Positions 1 through 7,513 of a stretch of DNA of 13,620 nucleotides are shown here, piece by piece. Within the stretch, counting starts at the first letter, position 1. Each line of letters starts with the position of its first letter. The notes beneath the pieces were generated by a model that had not been told where the DNA came from, ran no database searches, and saw only the letters and a list, made by a program, of their open reading frames with translations. The position numbers were made by a program, and so were the translations under genes. The stretch is from JANLQX01 sp031381685 (GTDB lineage Bacteria > Actinomycetota > Acidimicrobiia > Acidimicrobiales > JANYDT01): the NCBI GenBank assembly GCA_031381685.1, contig JANMYF010000403.1, positions 1 through 13,620 on the forward strand. The letters are read 5' to 3'.

Positions 1-953
1 CGGGACACGAGATAGCGGCGGACGTAGTCGACGAAGTAGGGATACTTGGTGTCGACCTCACGGGGCCCGTAGAACACCGTCACCTTCTTGCCGGCCGGCG
101 GCGGACCGTTGGTGTCGGACCAGAGCTCCTGGGCGAGTGCATCGGCGAGTTCGACCTCGTTGAGGTAGCCCACGTCGAACATCTGACGAAGCGTCGCCTT
201 GCGCTTGAACTCTGCGTTCGAGAGGTTGCGCCGAGGTTCGTACTTGCTCGGGGCGGGGATGATTCCGACGAGGGTGGCTGCTTCGGACGCCGTCAGTGCG
301 GTGATCGGCTTGCGGAAATAGGTCTCCGAGGCGGCTGCCATCCCGTACGCACCGTTGCCGAGGAACACGTTCGAGAGGTACTCGAAGAGGATGTCGTCCT
401 TCTCCAGGTCACGGTCGAGGCGGTTGGCGATCACGGCGATTCGCAGCTTGCGCCACCCCCGGTCAAGCGTGCGACGCAGTGGGGTCGCCGTCGCGGTTCT
501 TGCGTCCTTCACTTCCTCTTCGGGGTAGTACACCGTCTTCACGAGCTGCTGCGTGATCGTCGAGGCGCCCTGCTCGGCCTCACCCGACTTGAGGTCTCGC
601 CGTATCGCCCGCACCAAACCCTTGATGTCGACACCCTGGTGGGTATAGAAACGCCGATCCTCGGAGGCGAGAACGGCGTGGCGGAGGACACGCGGGATGT
701 CCTGCTTGCGCATGGGGATGTTCGAGTCGAATCGGCGGAACACCGTGAGCAGCTGGCCGTTCGCGTCGAACACACTCGTCGGCACCACGGATGCCTGGAC
801 CTTCCGGTCGGGAACGGCGACCGGGACCGGCGTGAAGAGGACCACCCCAAGGACTGCAGCGATGAGGGCGAAGGGCACGACGGTGACGCTGAACGCCGTC
901 ACCGTCACCGTCTTCAGGGCGAGGCGCAGCACGCGAGCGATCAAGCGGAGCAC
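1..953 (-). CDS. Class A penicillin-binding protein, GT51 transglycosylase domain (3' end beyond window)
   Basis: Polymerises lipid II into glycan strands at the outer face of the membrane; in class A PBPs a C-terminal transpeptidase domain follows, but it lies outside the window. About 317 codons are visible. A short basic N-terminus leads into one membrane anchor (about residues 18-40). The GT51 motifs follow in order: EDRRFYTHQG with the catalytic Glu at about residue 98, then EQGASTITQQLVK (about 127-139), then RKLRIAVIANRLDRDLEKD, then FLGNGAYGMAAASETYF, then the APSKYEPRRN region. There is no ATG before the anchor. I chose the GTG at 953-951, which gives a normal short cytoplasmic tail; TTG at 944 is an alternative, and no good Shine-Dalgarno sequence separates them. 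It is divergent from selA, with 129 bp between the two starts. Family assignment is secure. Whether it is a full bifunctional PBP1 (PonA-like) cannot be seen. Confidence 0.93.
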   Translation of the reverse strand, partial: MLRLIARVLRLALKTVTVTAFSVTVVPFALIAAVLGVVLFTPVPVAVPDRKVQASVVPTSVFDANGQLLTVFRRFDSNIPMRKQDIPRVLRHAVLASEDRRFYTHQGVDIKGLVRAIRRDLKSGEAEQGASTITQQLVKTVYYPEEEVKDARTATATPLRRTLDRGWRKLRIAVIANRLDRDLEKDDILFEYLSNVFLGNGAYGMAAASETYFRKPITALTASEAATLVGIIPAPSKYEPRRNLSNAEFKRKATLRQMFDVGYLNEVELADALAQELWSDTNGPPPAGKKVTVFYGPREVDTKYPYFVDYVRRYLVS

Positions 954-1048
954 GGAATGCAGTCTCGCGCCTTCTTCCCGGCGTCGAGGAGATCGGCAGG
1001 AAAAGGCCGCCCGAGGACGGCTCGACGTCGGTGATGGACAGCGACACA

Positions 1049-1061
1049 CCACCAGCGGTGG
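1049..1061. repeat. Small perfect hairpin between the PBP and selA starts
   Basis: CCACC-AGC-GGTGG forms a perfect 5-bp stem with a 3-nt loop, about 20 bp upstream of selA in the 129-bp divergent region (954-1082). An alternative pairing AGCGG...CCGCT (1054-1058 with 1066-1070) uses some of the same bases. It could be an operator or chance in GC-rich DNA. I found no selC-like tRNA fold in this gap on either strand. Confidence 0.3.
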
Positions 1062-1069
1062 GTCGCCGC

Positions 1070-1075
1070 TAGCGT
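1070..1075 (+). promoter_or_regulatory. Candidate leaderless -10 box (TAGCGT) of selAB
   Basis: TAGCGT matches the actinobacterial TANNNT -10 pattern and ends 7 nt before the selA ATG, so transcription would begin at or beside the start codon. No Shine-Dalgarno sequence precedes the ATG (the bases before it are ctccggg), which fits a leaderless message. No recognisable -35 is seen at 17 bp spacing. Confidence 0.4.
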
Positions 1076-1082
1076 CTCCGGG

Positions 1083-2423
1083 ATGTCCGAACCGGCGCGT
1101 CCGCCCTCCGTGGACGCGCTGACGCGCCAGCTCAGGGAGCATCCGGAGCTGGCCGGACTTCCGCGTTCGATGCTCGTCGACGCTGCCCGCGCCGGAGTCG
1201 CCACCGACCGACTCGAGCCATTGACAGCAGCAGTCGCGGTCGCTCGCGCTTCGGCGCGACAACTGCTGAGCCCGGTGATCAACGCGACGGGCACGCTGCT
1301 GCACACCAACCTGGGTCGCGCCCAGACGCCGGCGCCGGCCCCGCCGACCCCGGCGCCAGCCCTTCGGGGTCTGAACATCGAGTTCGATCTTGCGACCGGT
1401 CGACGAGGCTCGCGCTTCGCGGCGGCCGACACGCTGCTCACGCGCCTGACCGGTGCCGAAGCATCGCTCGTGGTGAACAACTGCGCGGCGAGCCTCATCC
1501 TTGTGCTCGCGGCGCTGGCGCGGGGTCGTGGTGTCGTCGTGAGCCGAGGTGAGCTGGTCGAGATCGGAGGCGGATTCCGCATCCCGGAGATCATCGAGCA
1601 GTCGGGCTGCACGCTGATCGAGGTGGGCACGACGAATCGGACGAGGCGCTCCGACTACGCCCGTGCCATCGCCGAGCTCGATGTGGCGGTGGTGCTCAAG
1701 GTGCACCCGTCGAACTACCGGATCTCGGGGTTCACCGAGGAAGTCGGGATTGCCGAGCTGGCGACCCTCGGACGGCCCGTCGTCGCCGATCTGGGCACGG
1801 GGCTGCTCGATGCGGCGACACCGTGGTTGGCCGACGCATCAGGCGCGCAGCCCGACGTCAGCTGGATCCGTCAGGAGCCGAGCGTGAAGCGATGGATCGA
1901 GGAGGGCGCCGACGTCGTTCTCGCGTCGGGCGACAAGGTGCTCGGGGGTCCTCAAGCGGGGCTGATCGTCGGTTCGCGCACCGTGATCGAGCAGTGCAGT
2001 TCGCATCCGCTCCTGCGGGCGTTGCGTCCGGGATCGATGATCCTCGCGTCGCTGCAGGCCACCCTGCTCACCTACGTGAACGGCGCGGCGCGAACCCTTC
2101 CGTTCTGGGAACAGGCTCTCCGGTCCGTCGCTTCGCTCGAAGCCCGGGTCAACGCCGTGGTCGGCGAACTGGGCGACGCCCGCGTCGTCGGGGGTCGGTG
2201 TTCGTCGACCCCGGGCGGAGGCACCATGCCCGACACGATGATCGAGTCGTTCGGGATCCATGTGCAGGGCACGCACGTCGACGCGCTGCGTTCGTGGGTG
2301 ACCCCGATCATCGCCAGAAGCGCCGACGGAGCAACCGTCCTCGATCTTCGAACCGTGGACCCCGCCGACGACGGGGTGCTCACCGCGGCGCTGTCGTCGA
2401 TCCTCGCGACGCGTCACGACTGA
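1083..2423 (+). CDS. selA: SelA, L-seryl-tRNA(Sec) selenium transferase
   Basis: PLP enzyme of fold type I that converts Ser-tRNA(Sec) to Sec-tRNA(Sec) using selenophosphate, in the cytosol. At 446 residues it is near the usual SelA length (about 460). Visible landmarks: an N-terminal tRNA-binding region with PSVDALTRQL; INATGTLLHTNLGRA (about 66-80); EFDLATGRRGSR (about 100-111); EVGTTNRT (180-187); KVHPSNYRISGF (206-217); and the PLP lysine in SGDKVLGGPQAG at Lys285. The ATG at 1083 is chosen because it lies 7 nt after a TANNNT box and gives a full N-terminus. The stop overlaps the selB start (TGATG), so the two are translationally coupled. Oddity: residues 81-93 (QTPAPAPPTPAPA) replace what is normally a helical Ala/Glu-rich segment after NLGRA. 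The assignment is secure. Confidence 0.96.
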   Translation: MSEPARPPSVDALTRQLREHPELAGLPRSMLVDAARAGVATDRLEPLTAAVAVARASARQLLSPVINATGTLLHTNLGRAQTPAPAPPTPAPALRGLNIEFDLATGRRGSRFAAADTLLTRLTGAEASLVVNNCAASLILVLAALARGRGVVVSRGELVEIGGGFRIPEIIEQSGCTLIEVGTTNRTRRSDYARAIAELDVAVVLKVHPSNYRISGFTEEVGIAELATLGRPVVADLGTGLLDAATPWLADASGAQPDVSWIRQEPSVKRWIEEGADVVLASGDKVLGGPQAGLIVGSRTVIEQCSSHPLLRALRPGSMILASLQATLLTYVNGAARTLPFWEQALRSVASLEARVNAVVGELGDARVVGGRCSSTPGGGTMPDTMIESFGIHVQGTHVDALRSWVTPIIARSADGATVLDLRTVDPADDGVLTAALSSILATRHD

Positions 2424-4183
2424 TGGCCGACACGGAACCCACCATCGAGAGCCGGGTCGTGGCCACGGCCGGTCATGTCGATCACGGCAAGTCGACCCTC
2501 GTGCGTACACTCACCGGGATCGACCCGGACCGGTGGGCCGAAGAGAAGGCCCGGGGCCTCACCATCGACCTCGGATTCGCCCACACCACACTGCCGACGG
2601 GAATGGGCATCAGCTTCGTCGACGTACCCGGCCACGTCCGCTTCCTGCGCAACATGCTGGCCGGCGTCGGCGCGGTCGACGCGTGCCTCTTCGTCGTCGC
2701 CGCCACCGAGGGTTGGAAGGAGCAGTCCGAGGAACACCTGCGAATCACTCAGGTGCTCGGCATCCGCCACGGCATCGTCGCCCTGACCAAGGTCGGGCTC
2801 GTCGACGACGAGTGGCGTCAGCTCGCCCGGCTCGACGTCGAGGACCGGGTGGTGGGAACGTTCCTCGACGGCGCTCCGATCATCGATGTCGACTCGGTGA
2901 CGGGCCAGGGCATCGATGAGCTGCAGGCCGCACTGGCGACGCTGCTGACGTCGATTCCCCCGCCCGATGACATCGGCCGACCTCGGCTGTGGATCGATCG
3001 GGTCTTCGCCGCGAAGGGTTCGGGCACCGTGGTGACTGGAACGTTGACCTGTGGTTCCCTTGTCGTCGACGATCAGGTGGCGCTCGTTGGGCCGAAGGCC
3101 ATTCGATACGCACGCATACGATCGCTGCAAGCACACGGAAGGTCGCGCGATCGCGTCCGACCGGGAACCCGCGTGGCCGTGAACCTCGTGGGCGTCGGCC
3201 ATGACGACGTCCAACGCGGCGATGCTCTCGTGCACCCCAACGACTGGCACACCACCAAACGCTTCGACGCCACGCTGCACGTCCTCGACGCGCTCGACCA
3301 CGAGGTGTCGCGACGAGGGGCGTATGCGGTGCACATCGGTTCCGGGGAGTATCCGGCCAAGGTCCGGATCCTCGGTACTTCGACCCTCGAACCGGGTGCC
3401 GTCGGCGCGGTGCGCCTCCACCTTCCCCACGAGCTCCCGCTGCTGCCCGGTGATCGCTTCGTGCTGCGGGAGCACGGGCGGGAGGAGACGGTGGGCGGTG
3501 GGGTCGTCCTCGACGTCGACCCGACCCGGCCGGCGAGCAAAGCGGCGCCGTCGGACGACGTGGCGCGCCTCGTGCGCGAGCGCAGGTGGATCCGCCTCTC
3601 CGACCTCCGTTTACGGAGCCGCCAGCCGTGGACCGGACCGATCCTCGACGAGTGGGCGGTCGATCCCGTGGAGCTCGAAGCGGCGAGCGCCCGCATCCTC
3701 GCTGCGGTCGACGGCGCCGGACCGTTGGGGCTGGATGCCGCCTCGCTCGGCGCACGCGATCGTCTCGTGGTCACGTACATCCTCGGCGAGAGTCTCCGGG
3801 TGGATGGCGGTCGTGTGGTGCGCGTCGCCCAGATCGATCCTCTGGCCGATCACCCTTTCGTACGCGCGCTGATCGATGGTGGGTTCAGCCCGCCCGACGC
3901 GACCGGTGTCGATCGTTCCGAACTGCGCGAGCTCGTCAGACGCAAGCTCATCGTGGAGCAAGACGGAGTCTGGTTCGCTCCGGACACCATCGCCGAGGCG
4001 TCCCGACGAGTCGCCGCGCTCTTGGCTGCTCAGCCCGAAGGAATCACGGTTTCGGTGATTCGTGAGTCTCTCGGAACCTCGCGGAAGTACGCCCTGCCGC
4101 TCCTTGCCGTTCTCGACGGAACGGGCGTGTTGCGCCGACGCGGTGACCTCCGCATCGCCGGACCGCGCCTCCCAGAGCTCTGA
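2423..4183 (+). CDS. selB: SelB, selenocysteine-specific elongation factor
   Basis: GTPase that carries Sec-tRNA(Sec) to the ribosome and reads the SECIS hairpin next to UGA. It has 586 residues with an EF-Tu-like N-terminus: G1 GHVDHGKST (17-25), G2 Thr47 in RGLTIDLGFA, and G3 DVPGH (67-71). The G4 motif reads TKVG at 122-125, where TKxD is expected. Domains II-III follow, including FAAKGSGTVVTGTL and PLLPGDRFVLRE. The C-terminal winged-helix region ends with LGTSRKYALPLLAVLD and VLRRRGDLR, the usual SelB SECIS-binding tail. The reading frame is open far upstream inside selA, but homology begins at the ATG that overlaps the selA stop, which decides the start. It ends 18 bp before the convergent minus-strand gene, with no obvious terminator between them. 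Confidence 0.96.
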   Translation: MADTEPTIESRVVATAGHVDHGKSTLVRTLTGIDPDRWAEEKARGLTIDLGFAHTTLPTGMGISFVDVPGHVRFLRNMLAGVGAVDACLFVVAATEGWKEQSEEHLRITQVLGIRHGIVALTKVGLVDDEWRQLARLDVEDRVVGTFLDGAPIIDVDSVTGQGIDELQAALATLLTSIPPPDDIGRPRLWIDRVFAAKGSGTVVTGTLTCGSLVVDDQVALVGPKAIRYARIRSLQAHGRSRDRVRPGTRVAVNLVGVGHDDVQRGDALVHPNDWHTTKRFDATLHVLDALDHEVSRRGAYAVHIGSGEYPAKVRILGTSTLEPGAVGAVRLHLPHELPLLPGDRFVLREHGREETVGGGVVLDVDPTRPASKAAPSDDVARLVRERRWIRLSDLRLRSRQPWTGPILDEWAVDPVELEAASARILAAVDGAGPLGLDAASLGARDRLVVTYILGESLRVDGGRVVRVAQIDPLADHPFVRALIDGGFSPPDATGVDRSELRELVRRKLIVEQDGVWFAPDTIAEASRRVAALLAAQPEGITVSVIRESLGTSRKYALPLLAVLDGTGVLRRRGDLRIAGPRLPEL

Positions 4184-4201
4184 CCGAGTTCGTTACGGCG
4201 A

Positions 4202-5548
4202 TCAGCGCGTGGCCTGGGCCCGGGCGTCGACCAACGCCCGCTTGACGCTGACCTCGTCGACCATCTCGGAGTCCGCGGCGACCGACGAGGCGTCGGGGCC
4301 GGTGATGTCGTAGGTCACGGTGACCAACGGTTCATCATCGAGAATCATCTTCTCGGAACCGGCCGCCGACGTCAGCCCCAACAGGGTCACCGGACCCGAC
4401 CCGGCATTCAGGATCGGGGCGTGAAGCTTGGCCTCCGCCGCTTCGAACAACTCGTCAACCACCTCATCCGGTGCAAGCCCCCACGCCGTGCGCACGTCCA
4501 CCTCAGGACCGACGAACCCGTTGGACCGGAACGATTCGTTGAACGCGCGGCGTTCGTCCACCGTCGCGATGAACTGGGTTCGCTGCCGACGCCAGAAATT
4601 ACGCGTCGGTGCATCGTCGACGAAGATCGCCTGCGGAACCGCAAACCGCAACTCCCGGATGACGGTACGACGTTCCTTGCGCGAACTCATGGGAACCCGG
4701 GTCAACATGCCGAAGCGGTCATGGATGAACAGCGAGTTCGAGGTGAGTGCCTTGATGAGCAGAACGGGAAAGGAAAGCGCGCTGCGAAGTGTCGGTTCCG
4801 GATGGACGCCTTCGCGGACCCACATCACATCGTTGCGCGGTAGCACCGAGAAGCCCCGGCGAGTGCGGAACCCGATGAATCCCTCGGGAAGATGCAGCCG
4901 GCCGGACACCGGGTGATCGATGCGCATTGCGGCATCGAACGCATCGCGAACTGCTGCTGGATCCCCGAAGCGGGCGAGAGCGCGGCCCTCTGGGCTGAGC
5001 AGCGGATGGCGGGCGTGGCCGATGGCCCGCAGCATCGTGGCGGCGGCGGCGAGCCCAGCCGCCGCCACGACACTGACAACGATCTGCAACTGGGTACGCG
5101 TCGGGGAACCCGTGTCGAGGATGAACCTCGGAGCACCTTCGACGGCTGAGCCGAACGCCGATTGCGGTTGGGGTAGGCGCACCCGCTCGAGGAGCGTCAG
5201 CGGACGAAGCCGGCCCCACAGCACTTCGCCCGGTTGCACAACGGTGCGGTCGACCGCAACGAATCGCTGCGACGCGGAGACCACCACGAGTGAATCAGGC
5301 GGCGAACTCGTGGTGCGCGGTACGAGTGCACCGACCACCACTCGGACCGGACCGCGCCGTCCAGTGGAAAGGTCCGTCGCCGTCGCCATCGGCGCGCCGC
5401 GAACGGCAGCTTCAACGTAGGGCCACTCCGCCTGACCGGCAACGCCGATGATCGCGAGAATGAAGAGCGACGCAAGCATCGGCACGCGTGCTCCGAGGCG
5501 AACCGATCCCTCGAAGGTCAACTGCGAAGACTTCGCGCCCATTGACAT
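4202..5548 (-). CDS. Unrecognised two-TM membrane protein at the end of the glycan cassette
   Basis: 448 residues; I cannot assign it to a named family. A hydrophobic segment at about 24-38 could be a signal anchor. It is followed by roughly 115 residues that are probably extracytoplasmic, rich in Val/Pro, then a second membrane segment (about 155-172), then a soluble C-terminal half of about 275 residues that is probably cytoplasmic. That half contains RFGDPAAVRDAFDAAM, LPRNDVMWVREGV and an acidic stretch, AAEAKLHAPI. No catalytic motif stands out. The ATG at 5548 gives the longest product; a second ATG six bases later (5542) is equally possible, and neither has a clear Shine-Dalgarno sequence. 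It is last of five co-directional genes, 84 bp after the GT-C-like gene, with a hairpin between. A role in surface-glycan assembly is only inferred from position. Confidence 0.8.
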   Translation of the reverse strand: MSMGAKSSQLTFEGSVRLGARVPMLASLFILAIIGVAGQAEWPYVEAAVRGAPMATATDLSTGRRGPVRVVVGALVPRTTSSPPDSLVVVSASQRFVAVDRTVVQPGEVLWGRLRPLTLLERVRLPQPQSAFGSAVEGAPRFILDTGSPTRTQLQIVVSVVAAAGLAAAATMLRAIGHARHPLLSPEGRALARFGDPAAVRDAFDAAMRIDHPVSGRLHLPEGFIGFRTRRGFSVLPRNDVMWVREGVHPEPTLRSALSFPVLLIKALTSNSLFIHDRFGMLTRVPMSSRKERRTVIRELRFAVPQAIFVDDAPTRNFWRRQRTQFIATVDERRAFNESFRSNGFVGPEVDVRTAWGLAPDEVVDELFEAAEAKLHAPILNAGSGPVTLLGLTSAAGSEKMILDDEPLVTVTYDITGPDASSVAADSEMVDEVSVKRALVDARAQATR

Positions 5549-5590
5549 GAACTATCGGCAGAACGACGGAAAAGGTTGAGCCCTTGCGCA

Positions 5591-5620
5591 CGCTCGCCAG
5601 AGGAGGCAGGCCTCCGAGCG
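5591..5620 (-). terminator. Terminator-like hairpin after the GT-C-like gene
   Basis: Nested inverted repeats lie just past the stop of the gene ending at 5633. The outer arms are CGCTCG (5591-5596) and CGAGCG (5615-5620), and the inner arms are GAGGC-AG-GCCTC (5603-5614), with a bulge on one arm. Read on the minus strand, a short T-rich stretch (CCTTTTCC) follows about 20 nt later. This is too far for a classic intrinsic terminator, so it may attenuate rather than end transcription before the last gene of the cassette. Confidence 0.4.
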
Positions 5621-5632
5621 AAGTTGTTCCCG

Positions 5633-7393
5633 TCAGCCCGGCAGCTTCTGGCCCATTCCGCACGCCTTCGTCTGCCCACCCTCGGGAAAGGTGAGCACGT
5701 ACTCGTTGCGCGGATCGGCCATGTTCACGAACACCGGGTTGTTGGCCGACACCGGTATCGGGCGGGCGGTCGCGGACCGACCGTCTCGGCGAATGGTGAT
5801 GAGCAGCGTTCCCTCGACGAGGGGCACAACCTTCACCGAAGCGGGTTGGCGCGGGAGCAGCGACACCTGCGGACTCGGCCCCTGGGGGAAGAAGCCGAGG
5901 CAACCGCTCTCGACCGGCTCCGCCGTCATTCGCCCGAGCGACGCGATGGTGATGCCGCGGCCGTCGAGCGGAACACGCGGCTCCGGAGTCACGTCAACGG
6001 AACTCTGGGCCAACACCGCCGTCAACGACTGGGGATCGGGGGTTCCTGATGGCACCTTTCCCTGGACCAGGAGAGAACGCATGCCAGTGATCGTGAGATC
6101 GACACTCTGCGGATCGGGAATCGCCTCCGGCGCGGCGAAGCTCGAGTTCGCGACAGCGAACGCAGCAACGATCGAACGCTTCGTCAGCTTCTCCGTTCGG
6201 CCTTCGAGAGCGGCCGCGTCGGACAGCGTGCCGACGGAGGTAATCACGGCGAGGACACCGGCAAGAGCGGCGAGCCATCGCCATTCACGCGCGCCGAGCG
6301 GACCGACGCGAGATCGCTCGCCGACGGCCTCTTCACCCCCACCGAAGGTGCGGGCCATCGCCACGAAGGTGAGCGGGGCGAGGAGGACGAACAGGATGTA
6401 GGAGTAACGCGATGCGTTCGGGTTGTCGACCTCGACCCGTCCAACCGCGACCAGGCCGAGGAACGGCAATGCCGCCGCCGCCAGCCCGAGCACACTCGCG
6501 TGGGTGTGGCGGATCGTCGCCGCTTCGCGGGCCACGAAGATCAGCAACGCGACGACGACCAGCACGCCAAGTCCGGGCAGGCCGAGCGTCCGATCGAACG
6601 TGCTGGTGATGGCCCGCCACGAGTACCCCACGGCTTTGTGCGCCACCGACGTCCAGCGCGTCTCCACCGGCTGGGCGTTGCGACCGTAGGCGATCGTCCA
6701 GGCCACCTGCGTCACGGCCGGGACGACGCCGACCAGAGCGGCCCGACGCCATCCGTGGCGCAGGAACGCGACCACGACACCCGCCGCCACCATCGACACG
6801 CCGACACCGGCACACATCAGCCCGGCGATGCCGACCAGCCAGGCGAGCACCAAACGGGACCGGGTGAACGAGCCCGGCGCCACGTCGACGATCTCGGCCA
6901 GCAACAGTCCGGCGATGCAGGCGCCCATCCACGCGAACTGGAACGCCCACAGCAGGTTCTCCGCGCCGGCGCCGTAGACCACGAAGATGGCAACAGCGAA
7001 ACAACGCATCACGACCGGCACACCTGTGCGCCGCATCAAGCGCACCAGCAGCGCCACGACGGTCAGGTGAAAGGCGTAGAGTACGATCAGGTACGGCCAG
7101 TACGCGCGCAAACCAACCACGCCGAACACGGCCCGGTACACGAGAATCGGCAACGTGGACCAGTGCTCGTTGTGCGGGGTGAGCAACATGTCGGCGACCG
7201 CGCCCGGATCGGAGAGCGGCGGACGCGAGCGTGTGGCGATGAAATCCCACTCGTCCGCGAAGAACCACTGTCCGCTCGACACCGCGAGCCAGAACATCCA
7301 GCCGACCCCGACGGCGGCGATGGGCACCTCCGGCCACCGTCGCAGCCACGACCAACGTCCCGCGAAGATCGCGCGCCGCTCGCCGGGTACCAC
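5633..7393 (-). CDS. Polytopic GT-C-like membrane protein, probable lipid-linked-sugar glycosyltransferase
   Basis: 586 residues with roughly ten hydrophobic segments in the first 400 residues (for example about 24-40, 100-118, 130-145, 185-210, 275-290, 305-318 and 335-350), then a soluble C-terminal domain of about 170 residues ending in a Cys-containing tail. After the first segment come FFADEWDF (Asp47, Glu48, Asp50) and PHNEHW (74-78). Acidic residues in the first outer loop of this kind are typical of GT-C enzymes (PMT/ArnT-like), which use polyprenyl-phosphate sugars. No specific family is recognised, so substrate and acceptor are unknown. The start is GTG at 7393; the frame stays open for 40 codons upstream to the previous gene's stop but offers no ATG or GTG. 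It follows the epimerase after 120 bp. Membrane location is confident; the glycosyltransferase role is an inference from motifs and neighbours. Confidence 0.8.
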   Translation of the reverse strand: MVPGERRAIFAGRWSWLRRWPEVPIAAVGVGWMFWLAVSSGQWFFADEWDFIATRSRPPLSDPGAVADMLLTPHNEHWSTLPILVYRAVFGVVGLRAYWPYLIVLYAFHLTVVALLVRLMRRTGVPVVMRCFAVAIFVVYGAGAENLLWAFQFAWMGACIAGLLLAEIVDVAPGSFTRSRLVLAWLVGIAGLMCAGVGVSMVAAGVVVAFLRHGWRRAALVGVVPAVTQVAWTIAYGRNAQPVETRWTSVAHKAVGYSWRAITSTFDRTLGLPGLGVLVVVALLIFVAREAATIRHTHASVLGLAAAALPFLGLVAVGRVEVDNPNASRYSYILFVLLAPLTFVAMARTFGGGEEAVGERSRVGPLGAREWRWLAALAGVLAVITSVGTLSDAAALEGRTEKLTKRSIVAAFAVANSSFAAPEAIPDPQSVDLTITGMRSLLVQGKVPSGTPDPQSLTAVLAQSSVDVTPEPRVPLDGRGITIASLGRMTAEPVESGCLGFFPQGPSPQVSLLPRQPASVKVVPLVEGTLLITIRRDGRSATARPIPVSANNPVFVNMADPRNEYVLTFPEGGQTKACGMGQKLPG

Positions 7394-7513
7394 GGTGTCG
7401 GAGGTGGCGATCAGGTCGGGCCGCCTGCTGGCCGATCGACGCAGTCCACGGTGGCCGTCATCAGAGGCCCGCCCGCGTTGCTCGGACGACGAGGAGTCGG
7501 CCGCCGGCGCGCA

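Noticed and set aside
954..1082. Possible selC (tRNA-Sec) in the PBP/selA divergent gap
   Set aside because: There is no T-loop (GGTTCGA-like), no TCA anticodon loop and no acceptor-stem pairing on either strand; only a small hairpin is present.
1823..2422. Long open upstream extension of selB through selA
   Set aside because: The reading frame is open only because of GC-rich codon structure; the Arg-rich translation has no SelB character and homology starts at the ATG at 2423.
7394..7513. Small gene between the SDR and the GT-C-like gene (ATG overlapping the SDR stop)
   Set aside because: The ATG at 7515 opens only 17 codons before a stop, with no ribosome-binding site; the other frame is an unstarted extension of the GT-C-like gene.
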